In this document: positions 32,153 to 39,163 of the stretch, one piece after another
Layout: the number at the start of each line of letters is the position of its first letter
Position numbering within the stretch: the stretch's first letter is position 1
Origin: a virus
Reading direction: 5' to 3' (one strand)
IMG/VR virus record: IMGVR_UViG_3300046791_000267
Coordinates: 1 to 44,085 of that record
DNA: 44,085 bases
The notes under the pieces: model-generated
Told to the model about the DNA's origin: nothing
Databases searched by the model: none
What the model saw: only the letters and a program-made list of their open reading frames with translations
Program-made: the position numbers and the translations under genes

Positions 32153-33811
32153 ATGCCCCCCACCCGGCTGCCGTTCCTGGTTTCCGTTTCCTACTCCGCG
32201 CTGGGCCTGCTGGTGGGCCTGGTGCTCTCGAGCCCCGTCTGGGTGCTGCCCGCGCTGCTCGCGCAGCAGCCCCCGGCGATCCCTGCCACGCCCACCCAGA
32301 CCGCGCCCGAGCTCCCCGAGGGCCTCTCGATCGATGGCCGGCTCTCCTGGCGGCCGGCGCTCAAGCCCACCGCGGCGATCACCGTGGATGCGGCCGGCGT
32401 GATCACGGACTGGCGCGCCGGCGCGCCGAAGGTGATCCCCGCCGGCGGGCGTGAGGAGCTGATCGTGGCGCTCGAGCAGCTCCAGAACAATTCGGGCGAA
32501 TGGGTGGGCGTGCTCGGCCGCCACGGCATGGTGCGCCTGGGCGACAAAACCGGCGCGAAGGATGGCGCGCGGCCGGAAGGGTTCTCTGGACTCTCGATCG
32601 TGGGCCTGGACCAGGCGGACCCCAGCTCGAGCGATTACACGTATCTCGCCGGCGCGATGATTTCGCAGCGCGTGGGGATCCAGCGCGATCTGGCTTTCCT
32701 CAATCTGACTTTCGACTGCACCACTGATCGGCCTTTCGAGACTCTCGCCGGCCAGCAGGTGGACCCCGGGAATTTCTATCTCGAGCGGGTGCGATTCCTG
32801 GCGATTTCGAACAGCGCCCAGGGCCTCACCCCGAAGGGTTCGAACAGCTCGACTTTCATTCTGAAACACCACGGCGGATCCCGCCTGCATCTGCTGGGCG
32901 TCGATCTGCTCGACGGCGCCGAGGTGGGCGACGGGTGGGGCGGCAGCTCGCAACATTTCCTTTATTCGGATGGCTGTTTCGGCGATTCCGAATTCATCGA
33001 TTGCAGGCTCCACGGGTGCAAAATCTCGGCCCTCTATTTCGCCACCCGCTACCAGAATCGAATCCAGACTGGGCCCAATACCTGGGTGGAGCGCTACGCC
33101 AAGGGCCGCCTGCTGATCGAGAATCTGAGCGCCACGGACTGCGGGGTGCTGGGCAGCTGGGCCGTGAATATCTGCGGCGGGTTCTGCCAGGTGGTGGTGC
33201 GCAATTACCACTACCGGGTGAATCTCGACGGGTACGACCTGGCCGGCCAGGTGCCCGGTGCGAAATGGGCCGGCGGCGCGCTGCAGGCCTACGTGGATGC
33301 GAAACAGTACGAGCTGGATTACACCCTGCCTATCAATTCGAATTCCCAGCCGATCGCGCTGGGCTATTCAATGGATCCGCCCGGCGGTTCCCTGCCGGCC
33401 TCGCCGGGCGCCGCGGCCATGGGCCTGCCCTCGGATGGATACGGCGGCGCCCGCTCGATCGAGATCGTGGGCGGCACGTTCGAAGGCGCGGCGATCTACC
33501 CGCCGCTGATCAACCTGCGCGACGTCAAGCTGGTAGCGCTCACCGAATCGGCCGCGGGCTGCGCGCCGTTCACGGTGCGGGGCGTGGGCAAAACCCTGGC
33601 CTTTGGCTCCTCGGGGATCAGCTCGCAATGCGGGCCGGCCGAGGAGCCGGGGAAACAGCCTGGCTCCATGCCGGCCGTGCTCGCCGGCTGGAACCAGCAG
33701 GCCCGATTCCTCTCGCGCCGCCCGGCCTCGAGCTGGATCGGCGGCGCGGTGAAGGTCAACGGGGTGACGGTTCCGCCGGCGGATCTCGATACCTGGGCGT
33801 GGTCGAAATGA
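32153..33811 (+). CDS. Exported probable beta-helix protein
   Basis: 552 residues. The frame is open to 31913, but that part overlaps the zinc-ribbon gene, and the ATG at 32153 gives a clear signal peptide: charged start, hydrophobic core (about 6-27) and cleavage probably after LLA near residue 37. Residues from about 85 to 460 show repeated short strands with regular 'LIVALEQL', 'FLNLTFDCTT', 'NFYLERVRFLAIS', 'FILKHHGGSRLHLLGVDLLDG' and 'LLIENLSATDCG' turns, the pattern of a right-handed parallel beta-helix. No catalytic site was identified. It overlaps the next gene by 4 bases. Export outside the tail module is unusual for a phage beta-helix. Confidence 0.7.
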   Translation: MPPTRLPFLVSVSYSALGLLVGLVLSSPVWVLPALLAQQPPAIPATPTQTAPELPEGLSIDGRLSWRPALKPTAAITVDAAGVITDWRAGAPKVIPAGGREELIVALEQLQNNSGEWVGVLGRHGMVRLGDKTGAKDGARPEGFSGLSIVGLDQADPSSSDYTYLAGAMISQRVGIQRDLAFLNLTFDCTTDRPFETLAGQQVDPGNFYLERVRFLAISNSAQGLTPKGSNSSTFILKHHGGSRLHLLGVDLLDGAEVGDGWGGSSQHFLYSDGCFGDSEFIDCRLHGCKISALYFATRYQNRIQTGPNTWVERYAKGRLLIENLSATDCGVLGSWAVNICGGFCQVVVRNYHYRVNLDGYDLAGQVPGAKWAGGALQAYVDAKQYELDYTLPINSNSQPIALGYSMDPPGGSLPASPGAAAMGLPSDGYGGARSIEIVGGTFEGAAIYPPLINLRDVKLVALTESAAGCAPFTVRGVGKTLAFGSSGISSQCGPAEEPGKQPGSMPAVLAGWNQQARFLSRRPASSWIGGAVKVNGVTVPPADLDTWAWSK

Positions 33812-34071
33812 GCAACGCCGGCCGGCGCGCGGGCGGCTCGCAGGAGGGCGGGCCCCAGCATGCGGTGAAGCCCTGCAGGTGCGGCTGCTGGACGATCGCA
33901 GTCCTGGGGCCGGGTTCACCCGTGGCCGGCGCCTGGGCGTGCACGCGGTGCGGCCTGGTGCGCGTGGTGGCCGTGCAGCCCCGCGAGCCCACCGGCCTGG
34001 TTTCTTTCCCGCGGCTCTCGCTGCTCGAGCGTGGCGATCGCATGCCGCCCAGCCCTCGCAGGATGCGCTAG
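33808..34071 (+). CDS. Small zinc-binding protein
   Basis: 87 residues, ATG overlapping the preceding stop (ATGA). A Cys pair group 'PCRCGCWTIAVLGPGSPVAGAWACTRCGLVRVV' (residues 25-57), with CRCGC and CTRC, fits a zinc ribbon. The rest is basic and probably disordered. No family recognised. Confidence 0.6.
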   Translation: MSNAGRRAGGSQEGGPQHAVKPCRCGCWTIAVLGPGSPVAGAWACTRCGLVRVVAVQPREPTGLVSFPRLSLLERGDRMPPSPRRMR

Positions 34072-34078
34072 GGCTGCC

Positions 34079-34447
34079 GTGGCCTCCCTTCCTCCCGAGG
34101 CCCTTCTATTGTCCCAGCTCGAGCGCATCGATCTGCCAGGTGGCGAGCCGGGCCCAGGCTGGGCCTGGTGGTGCCCGGGCTGCCTCTCGCACCACGCGGT
34201 GGATCGGCGCTGGAGCGTGAGCGAACCCGAGACCGCCGCGCCCTCGATCGTGCCCTCGGTGGTGGTGCGCGACTCCTCGGGCCGGGTGGCCTGCCACTCC
34301 CTGATCCGCGCCGGCGTGATCGAATTCTTTTCAGACTGCGCGCACCCGTGGGCTGGCAACAGCCTGCCCATGGAGCCCTTCGAACCCCCGGGCTGGGGCC
34401 CGACCGAGCAGGAGGGCAGCTCGCCGGCGGCGCCGGGCGGCGAGTAG
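34079..34447 (+). CDS. Conserved phage protein with WWCPGC motif
   Basis: 122 residues from GTG. 'GWAWWCPGCLSHHAVDRRWSVSE' (residues 27-49), 'APSIVPSVVVRD' and 'ACHSLIRAGVIEFFSDCAHPWAGNSLPM' match a group seen in very many phages, sometimes misleadingly labelled ammonia monooxygenase. The Cys and His residues suggest a metal-binding beta fold. Function unknown. It is the last gene before the noncoding control region. Confidence 0.75.
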   Translation: MASLPPEALLLSQLERIDLPGGEPGPGWAWWCPGCLSHHAVDRRWSVSEPETAAPSIVPSVVVRDSSGRVACHSLIRAGVIEFFSDCAHPWAGNSLPMEPFEPPGWGPTEQEGSSPAAPGGE

Positions 34448-34860
34448 CGCGCCTGGACGCGGGAAGGCTCTGGGCTGCGCGACCGTGCATCGAATCCGAT
34501 TCGGAACCGATGCGGATCTGGGGCGGATTCGCACCGCCCAGCGGCTCGCCGGCGGTCCTGATCGTCTCACCGGCGGCCCCTTTCGTTTCACCGCGGCCGC
34601 GAACCGTTCCGCGACCGGCGGGGGGCCGGTTCCTGTTTTTCCTCCTCGGATGAGGCGAAAAAATCGGAAGCCCGCGGACTGTTGGCAACCTGTGGAGAAC
34701 CTGGGGAGAACGCGGCGAGCTCGCTGCAAACTTGCACCCCTCTGCATACGAATGGGAAATCAGAACCCTCTGCCTGCGGCGAGAGCGCCGCGCCGATGAT
34801 CCCTGGCGGCTACTGTTAGAAAATGCTTGCGGCCCTTGTGCGCGCTCGGGGTAAGTAGGT
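34448..34860. promoter_or_regulatory. Noncoding control region, possible origin
   Basis: 413 bp without a convincing gene. Features in order: palindrome CGAATCCGATTCG (34491-34503); two CCGGCGG repeats; GAACCG and CGGTTC arms near 34600-34632; a T-rich TCCTGTTTTTCCT block (34631-34643) like the right-arm promoter upstream block; AAAAAAT (34658-34664); two tandem 11-mers CCTGTGGAGAA and CCTGGGGAGAA (34689-34710), the first containing TGTGGAGAA, 8 of 9 to a DnaA box; TTGCAC at 34732-34737; and a hairpin at 34776-34791. Repeats and AT-rich patches beside a putative replication gene fit an origin or early control region. This is inference. Confidence 0.45.
34732..34760 (+). promoter_or_regulatory. 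Tentative early promoter P0
   Basis: TTGCAC (34732-34737), 17-bp spacer, GGAAAT (34755-34760; 3 of 6 to TATAAT). The -35 hexamer is the same as the right-arm family. Downstream, GCGGCG (34776-34781), loop AGAG and CGCCGC (34786-34791) form a 6-bp hairpin, also like the family. The -10 is weak and the upstream block is not next to it, so confidence is low. Confidence 0.35.
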
Positions 34861-35880
34861 ATGAAATGGGCCCAGCGCCGCGGGGGGTGCCCGCGGGCCA
34901 GGCCCGAAATGCAGGTGGTCCAGGTGTCGAATCTATCCCACCAGCGGCGGCCATTGTCCGCCGCTGAAATCCCTAGTGCAAGCGCGATGCAGGAGCTCTC
35001 GCGCCGTTCGGTGCTGCTCACCGCGCTGGTCGAGAGCGCATCGCGCCGCCGCGATGTGCGCGAGCTGCGCGCCCAGATCGTGCTGCTGCTGCTCTCCCTG
35101 CGCTGCCCGCTCTCGGGCGCCCCGCTGAAACCCTGGTATGTCCCTGGCGCGGTGGCGCGCCTGGGGGCCGAGGGCCTGCTGCGAGCGTGGCGTGGATACT
35201 TTGGCGAGGATCCGCCCTGCCTGCGCTCCATGCGCTCGCACCTGGGAGCGCTCGAGCAGGCGGGAATCCTTCAACGGGGACCGGGCGACTGGCTCCCGAT
35301 GCGGCGGGACCCGGCCCACCCCGAGCGCAGGCCGAGGTGGCCGGATACCTTCCACGTTCTCGACGGGGAGGCGGCGAGCGAGTTCTGGAGCGGCCCAGGC
35401 GCGCGCCTGCTCGAGCTGTACCCCGCGGCGCGCCATTCCCCCGACCTGTGGCGCAAGCTGTTTTCAGGCTGGCGCAGCGGCGCCCGGCAGCACGTGCTCG
35501 CCCTCGAGGGCCTGCTGGGCTCGCCAGAATCCCCGCCGCGCGCGGCCGCGAACCCCGAGGATCTGGCGGCTTCGAAGGCCCGCGGGGTGGCGCTCGGCCG
35601 CGAGCTCGTGCGCGCGCGCTCACCGCTCGCGGTGCTCGAGGCCCTCGGCCGCGCAGGCGCGAACCTGAAGGGCGCGGCCTCGTTCCGCGCGGCCGGGCAA
35701 TGGCGGCGCGCGCAGGCCTGCGGCGGGCTACTCGCTCGAGCGCTCGCGCGCGGCGATCGGATTCGAAACCCAGCCGGCTGGATCTGGCGCGCCCTCGAGG
35801 ACGCCACCGCGCAGGATCTCGCCGTCGGCGCGCGCTGGCTCGGGATGGAACCCCACGAGCTCCTGGAGCTCGGGCGATGA
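34861..35880 (+). CDS. Putative replication / winged-helix protein
   Basis: 339 residues; the ATG at 34861 is used, with others in frame at 34909 and 34987. Residues 45-150 hold helices then a winged-helix-like section 'CLRSMRSHLGALEQAGILQRGPGDWLPM', typical of DNA-binding initiator or regulator proteins. The C-terminal half is Arg/Ala-rich helix ('LGRELVRARSPLAVLEALGRAG', 'FRAAGQWRRAQACGGLLARALA'). It directly follows the noncoding region and heads the right arm, the place of a replication gene. No initiator family is recognised with certainty. Confidence 0.55.
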   Translation: MKWAQRRGGCPRARPEMQVVQVSNLSHQRRPLSAAEIPSASAMQELSRRSVLLTALVESASRRRDVRELRAQIVLLLLSLRCPLSGAPLKPWYVPGAVARLGAEGLLRAWRGYFGEDPPCLRSMRSHLGALEQAGILQRGPGDWLPMRRDPAHPERRPRWPDTFHVLDGEAASEFWSGPGARLLELYPAARHSPDLWRKLFSGWRSGARQHVLALEGLLGSPESPPRAAANPEDLAASKARGVALGRELVRARSPLAVLEALGRAGANLKGAASFRAAGQWRRAQACGGLLARALARGDRIRNPAGWIWRALEDATAQDLAVGARWLGMEPHELLELGR

Positions 35881-36101
35881 TCCCGCACCGCTGCCACTGG
35901 CCTGGGTGCGAGCGGCTGGTGCCCGCGCGAATGTTCGCCTGCCGTCAACACTGGTTCCTGTTCCCCAGGGCGCTGCGCGCGAAGCTGCTCGAAACCTATT
36001 CACCTGGCCAGGAGGTTCGAAAGAATCCCTCGCCGGCGTATCTGGCCGCGGCGCGCGCGCTGCGCGCCTGGGCCGAGGATCACTCAAACCCCGAGGACTG
36101 A
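35877..36101 (+). CDS. Zinc-finger phage protein
   Basis: 74 residues, ATG overlapping the previous TGA. 'CHWPGCERLVPARMFACRQHWFLFPRALRAKLLETYSPGQE', with Cys6/Cys11 and Cys22/His25, is a small conserved phage family: a treble-clef-like site followed by a helix. The 'YLAAARALRAWAE' helix ends it. Function unknown; perhaps nucleic-acid contact. Confidence 0.75.
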   Translation: MIPHRCHWPGCERLVPARMFACRQHWFLFPRALRAKLLETYSPGQEVRKNPSPAYLAAARALRAWAEDHSNPED

Positions 36102-36104
36102 AAA

Positions 36105-36536
36105 ATGGAGCTCCCGCTGCCCCTTTCGAAGCTGCTGTATCGTGAAACGGACCTGGAGTATTCGAACCTGCGCCAGGCGCAGTTCCTGCTGGCGAACTAC
36201 CTGCGGCTGCACTCCTGCCTCTCCTGCGGCCGCCGGCATTCGGCGCTCGAATGCCTGGCGCCGGGCGCGATCGACGGCCACCACCTGCCGCTCGAGCTCA
36301 CCTGCAGGAACACCCGCCGGCGGGTGGTGGTGCTGATCTCGCCCTTTTCTCAATGCCTGTTGCGCGAGATCGCGCCAGACGCCGATCCCGCCGGCCTGTG
36401 CACCACCTGCGGCGCGCAGCGCTGGCCGGCGGTGCGCGGTGCGCAGGGCCGCCTGCTGCCCTGCCCCGTATGCCTCGAGCCCCCCGCGGAACAGGACTGG
36501 GTGATCGGGGAGGGCATGCGCCACGCCGGGGCCTAA
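36105..36536 (+). CDS. Cysteine-rich unknown protein
   Basis: 143 residues. Cys groups 'SCLSCGRRHSALEC' (residues 37-50) and 'LCTTCGAQRW...LLPCPVCLEP' (residues 98-124) suggest two zinc sites. An N-terminal helix 'SNLRQAQFLLANYLRL' precedes them. No family recognised. It is the last gene before promoter P1. Confidence 0.6.
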   Translation: MELPLPLSKLLYRETDLEYSNLRQAQFLLANYLRLHSCLSCGRRHSALECLAPGAIDGHHLPLELTCRNTRRRVVVLISPFSQCLLREIAPDADPAGLCTTCGAQRWPAVRGAQGRLLPCPVCLEPPAEQDWVIGEGMRHAGA

Positions 36537-36567
36537 AACGGACCCGCGCGGAATTCCTGTTTTTCTG

Positions 36568-36597
36568 TTGCACTTATCACCCAGGGCAGCCGATAGT
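36568..36597 (+). promoter_or_regulatory. Promoter P1 of the right-arm family
   Basis: TTGCAC (36568-36573), 18-bp spacer starting TTATC, GATAGT (36592-36597). Upstream, GAATTCCTGTTTTTCTG (36551-36567) matches the family block. Downstream lies a 7-bp hairpin with its own sequence. It drives the run of small genes from 36644. Confidence 0.7.
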
Positions 36598-36604
36598 GTC
36601 CCCA

Positions 36605-36624
36605 GCGCCGCGATCGTGCGGCGC
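36605..36624 (+). promoter_or_regulatory. 5' hairpin after P1 (variant stem)
   Basis: GCGCCGC (36605-36611), loop GATCGT, GCGGCGC (36618-36624): a perfect 7-bp stem, beginning about where P1 transcripts should start. The sequence differs completely from the P2-P4 hairpin, yet stem length and position are the same. Confidence 0.65.
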
Positions 36625-36643
36625 ACAACCCCCACGGGAACCC

Positions 36644-36973
36644 ATGAATACACGGCAAGCAACGGAACAGAGAATCGCCGGCCTCGTGCTCCAGGCCATG
36701 GTCGAGAGCGGCCGCACAATCCACCTTTCGCTCTGGAGCGATGGAAGCAACGTCGAGCAGGTGAGCGTGGAAAAAGCGCTCGAGCACCTGGCCAGCGTGG
36801 ACGACGAGGTGGTGCGGTTCCGCCTGGACGGCAAGCCCGCCGGCGCGGTGCAGTTCGTTTTCGGAAATGACGGCTGGGATTGCCTGGCCGACTATTCGAG
36901 TTCCCTCGAGGCGCTGCTCGCGCCGGCGCTGGCGGAAGCGGACCGCGCCGAGCGCCAGGCGGTGCGCTCGTGA
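36644..36973 (+). CDS. Unknown early protein
   Basis: 109 residues, first gene after P1, CCCCCAC ahead of the start. Helix 'ATEQRIAGLVLQAMVESGRTIHLSLWSDG', then strands 'DDEVVRFRLDGKPAGAVQFVFGNDGWDCLADYSSSLEALL'. An alpha/beta fold with a 'GNDGWDCLADY' turn, common in small phage early proteins. Function unknown. Confidence 0.65.
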   Translation: MNTRQATEQRIAGLVLQAMVESGRTIHLSLWSDGSNVEQVSVEKALEHLASVDDEVVRFRLDGKPAGAVQFVFGNDGWDCLADYSSSLEALLAPALAEADRAERQAVRS

Positions 36974-37347
36974 TTTCCCTCCCCCCTATCGGCGCCACCG
37001 TGCTCGTGCGCTGGACAGATCGCGCCGGCGAAACCCAGGTGCATTACTATCGCGGAATCTCCGAGAGCGAGGCCGAGCAGGGCTGCGCCGAGGACCATGG
37101 CCGCGAGGGTTCAGGCTTCAAGGCCGTGGAGATTCGGGACGGCAAGGCCCTGAAGCTGGCGCAGCTGTATCTCACCGCGATGGATCGCGCCCGCTCGGCC
37201 ACGCCGGCGAAGCGGCGCGAGAATGCGGCCTATCTGCTGGGCGTCGAGCATTGCGCCGAGATCATGGGCGGAAACCTGCGCGAGGCTTTCGAGCTCCTGA
37301 TCCAATCCACTTGGCCGGCCCTGGAATCGAGGAGCGCCACCCGATGA
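36970..37347 (+). CDS. Unknown early protein
   Basis: 125 residues from GTG overlapping the previous TGA (GTGA); the frame is open upstream but inside the prior gene. 'IGATVLVRWTDRAGETQVHYYRGISESEAEQGCAEDHGREG' is a short beta-barrel-like start, then a helix-rich tail ('KRRENAAYLLGVEHCAEIMGGNLREAFELLIQ'). No family recognised. Confidence 0.6.
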   Translation: MISLPPIGATVLVRWTDRAGETQVHYYRGISESEAEQGCAEDHGREGSGFKAVEIRDGKALKLAQLYLTAMDRARSATPAKRRENAAYLLGVEHCAEIMGGNLREAFELLIQSTWPALESRSATR

Positions 37348-37607
37348 TTCCCACGAAACTCTCGCGCCTGCTGATCGGGCGCACGATCGACTGCTACCAC
37401 CATGGTCAACGGTGCGGGGTGGTGCTCGCCGCGCGCGGCCAGGTGCTCGCGGTGAAATTCCTGGCACCCTATGGGCGCCGCCGGCTTTCGGTCTCGGCCG
37501 TGGTCGGGGTTCACTGGCGCGGGAAAAAGCGCACCCTCGAGGAGTATCTGCAGCTGCGATCCGCGGCGAAGCTGGCGAAGGGCGAGGCCCGGGCGGTGGC
37601 GCGGTGA
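37344..37607 (+). CDS. Unknown early protein
   Basis: 87 residues, ATG overlapping the preceding TGA. 'LSRLLIGRTIDCYHHGQRCGVVLAARGQVLAVKFLAPYGRRRLSVSAVVGVHWRGKKRTLEEYLQLRS' looks like a small beta barrel (SH3-like) with a basic surface and a C-terminal helix. Nucleic-acid binding is possible. No family recognised. Confidence 0.6.
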   Translation: MIPTKLSRLLIGRTIDCYHHGQRCGVVLAARGQVLAVKFLAPYGRRRLSVSAVVGVHWRGKKRTLEEYLQLRSAAKLAKGEARAVAR

Positions 37608-38014
37608 TCAATAACGATTTCTCGCAATTCGATCGGTTCGTGCGGCTGGTGCTCGATCGCACCCTGTGGCCGAAGGACTGGCTGGTAACCCCGGCCTCGA
37701 ATCACTGGCGCGCGGTGGTCGGGTTCGATCCAACGGCACGCGGGCAGCGGCGGCGCGCGATCGTGCCGCGCGGCGATAGCGTGCTGGACAACTCCCCCGA
37801 CGTTTTCGAAATCCGAATTATCTACGACGATCGAGAAAACGGCCGCTCCTGGGGAATGCAGCTCACCCTGCAGCCCGACGAGCTGGATCGATTCCCCGAG
37901 CTCCTGCTGGGGCTGGTTTCCAGGTTTGCGTCGATGATCGCCACGGGTTCCGCGCGATTCGATGGCGTTACCCTGGATGCAATCGCCGAGAGCAAAAGGA
38001 CGGTGCCGCTATGA
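37604..38014 (+). CDS. Unknown early protein
   Basis: 136 residues from GTG overlapping TGA. 'FSQFDRFVRLVLDRTLWPKDWLVTPASNHWRAVVGFDP' then 'VFEIRIIYDDRENGRSWGMQLTLQPDELDRFPELLLGLVSRFASMI'. Mixed alpha/beta, acidic mid-section; no motif recognised. Confidence 0.6.
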   Translation: MINNDFSQFDRFVRLVLDRTLWPKDWLVTPASNHWRAVVGFDPTARGQRRRAIVPRGDSVLDNSPDVFEIRIIYDDRENGRSWGMQLTLQPDELDRFPELLLGLVSRFASMIATGSARFDGVTLDAIAESKRTVPL

Positions 38015-38208
38015 CCCAGGTGGAGACCGCGCGCCGATTCCTGGCGCTGTATCTGAAGGCCGGCCGGCTCGCCGAGCCGGCGCTCGCGCGGCTTCGCCGC
38101 GAGGCGATCGTGCGCGCGGTGCACCAGGCGCAATGCTGGCGCGAATTCCAGGGCCTGCGAAGCGGGCTGGTGGGCTCACGCCACAATGGGGGAACCGATG
38201 GAAACTGA
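38011..38208 (+). CDS. Small helical early protein
   Basis: 65 residues, ATG overlapping the preceding TGA. Helical and Arg/Ala-rich ('VETARRFLALYLKAGRLAEPALARLRREAIVRAVHQAQCWREFQGL'), with a short disordered tail. No family recognised. Confidence 0.55.
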   Translation: MTQVETARRFLALYLKAGRLAEPALARLRREAIVRAVHQAQCWREFQGLRSGLVGSRHNGGTDGN

Positions 38209-38572
38209 GAAAACCGCGGTGCGAATTCCAGCCTGGCCTTCGCCTGAAGGCCTGCGGCTCGCCTGGCTCGGATACTCGGGCCGGGAAACGCCGATCGATC
38301 CGAATACTGATCAGCTGGCCATGGTCCACCTGATCGGCGTGGCGCTCAAAATCGATTTTGCCCTGCGCGACGCCCGCGGGATCCATGCCGATATCGTTTC
38401 CAGGATGAGATCGGAGCTCGAGCTCTCCGCGAATCGCGGCGCCGAGCGCGAGCGCCATGCGTTCTATTGCGGCTATGCCCGCGGATCGGGCGAGGGCAAA
38501 ATCCTGTTGGGCGAGGTGGTGGACCGGCTCGAAACGGCCTGGGCGAAATTCTCCACCGAGGTGCGGCCGTGA
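38198..38572 (+). CDS. Unknown early protein
   Basis: 124 residues from the ATG at 38198, which has GGGGGA seven bases upstream. An ATG at 38186 in the same frame would add four residues but lacks this spacing. It overlaps the previous gene by 11 bases. Helical, with 'EGLRLAWLGYSGRETPIDPNTDQLAMVHLIGVALKIDFALRD' and 'AERERHAFYCGYARGSGEGKILLGEVVDRLETAW'. No family recognised. Confidence 0.6.
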   Translation: METEKTAVRIPAWPSPEGLRLAWLGYSGRETPIDPNTDQLAMVHLIGVALKIDFALRDARGIHADIVSRMRSELELSANRGAERERHAFYCGYARGSGEGKILLGEVVDRLETAWAKFSTEVRP

Positions 38573-38700
38573 TCGCCTGGGTGGTGCTCGGCTGCCTGGT
38601 TCTGTGGGCGCTCGAGATCGTGGCTTTTCTGGTGGGCCTCGTCTGGTCCTACCGTGAATCCGAGCGTGAGGAGCGCGGGGAGGGTATCCCCCATGCCTGA
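38569..38700 (+). CDS. 43-residue single-span membrane protein
   Basis: GTG overlaps the preceding TGA (GTGA), and the stop overlaps the next gene's start region. Residues 2-26 are a membrane segment ('IAWVVLGCLVLWALEIVAFLVGLVW'), followed by a charged tail (YRESEREERGEG). Small overlapping phage membrane peptides of this type are often toxic or regulatory, but nothing specific is shown. Confidence 0.55.
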   Translation: MIAWVVLGCLVLWALEIVAFLVGLVWSYRESEREERGEGIPHA

Positions 38701-39082
38701 GCATAGAACCCTGCAGGACTGGCGCGAGCGCTGGCAGCAGGCCCTGCGCAACGCGGTGGCCAAGGGCGACACCGAAGTGGGCTGCGATTCCTGGCGTCAA
38801 GGATTCCGCGATGGCTGCACCCACGTGGAAATCGAATTCGACAAATTGCGGGCCGATGCTGCCACGAAAAACGGCGTGGAGGCGGCCGAGCGGCGGGTGC
38901 TGGATGCCTGCCTCGCCGAGGTTCGGGCGATCGATGCGAAGCGGGCGCTGCCCCTGCAGCCCGGCCTGATTACCGCGATGTACGACACCCAGCGGGAAAG
39001 GGTGACGGCCGTTCGGGCGCTGCAGCGGCTGCTCCGCGATCGTGGAGGCGAGGCCCCGAAAGATTCCGCCCAGATTTCCTAG
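38693..39082 (+). CDS. Unknown helical early protein
   Basis: 129 residues; ATG at 38693 has a GGGGAGGG ribosome binding site at good spacing, preferred over a GTG at 38654. Nearly all helix ('LQDWRERWQQALRNAVAKGDTEVGCDSWRQGFRDGCTHVEIEFDKLRADAATK', 'ERVTAVRALQRLLRDRGG'), with possible coiled coil in the middle. It ends just before promoter P2. Confidence 0.6.
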   Translation: MPEHRTLQDWRERWQQALRNAVAKGDTEVGCDSWRQGFRDGCTHVEIEFDKLRADAATKNGVEAAERRVLDACLAEVRAIDAKRALPLQPGLITAMYDTQRERVTAVRALQRLLRDRGGEAPKDSAQIS

Positions 39083-39089
39083 TTTCCTA

Positions 39090-39118
39090 TTGCACTTATC
39101 CACCAGGGCGCCGATAGT
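39090..39118 (+). promoter_or_regulatory. Promoter P2 of the right-arm family
   Basis: TTGCAC (39090-39095), 17-bp spacer that begins TTATCCACC (8 of 9 to a DnaA box), GATAGT (39113-39118). Upstream block GATTTCCTAGTTTCCTA (39073-39089). The transcript should begin at about 39125, at the base of the downstream hairpin. Confidence 0.75.
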
Positions 39119-39124
39119 GATCCT

Positions 39125-39143
39125 GTGCAGCATGGAGCTGCAC
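39125..39143 (+). promoter_or_regulatory. 5' hairpin with ATG in the loop (P2)
   Basis: GTGCAGC (39125-39131), ATGGA, GCTGCAC (39137-39143): a perfect 7-bp stem with a 5-base loop that begins with ATG. From this ATG an 11-codon open frame (M-E-L-H-P-T-G-P-P-R-K) stops at TGA 39165-39167, overlapping the gene's ATG at 39164. The same hairpin occurs at P3 and P4. Confidence 0.7.
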
Positions 39144-39163
39144 CCAACAGGACCCCCACGAAA

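Noticed and set aside
34636-34665. TTTTT-CCTC ... GAGG-CG-AAAAAA palindrome as a terminator
   Set aside because: The T-run lies before the stem on both strands rather than after it, so it is not an intrinsic terminator; it may just be an AT-flanked palindrome.
34485-34799. 104-codon plus-strand frame within the noncoding region
   Set aside because: Arg/Pro-rich composition with no ribosome binding site; it covers the repeats and promoter-like elements, so a control region explains it better.
38569-38700. 43-residue membrane peptide considered as the holin
   Set aside because: It lies in the early gene arm within an overlapping run of unknown small genes, far from the late genes; the 21361 gene fits a holin better.
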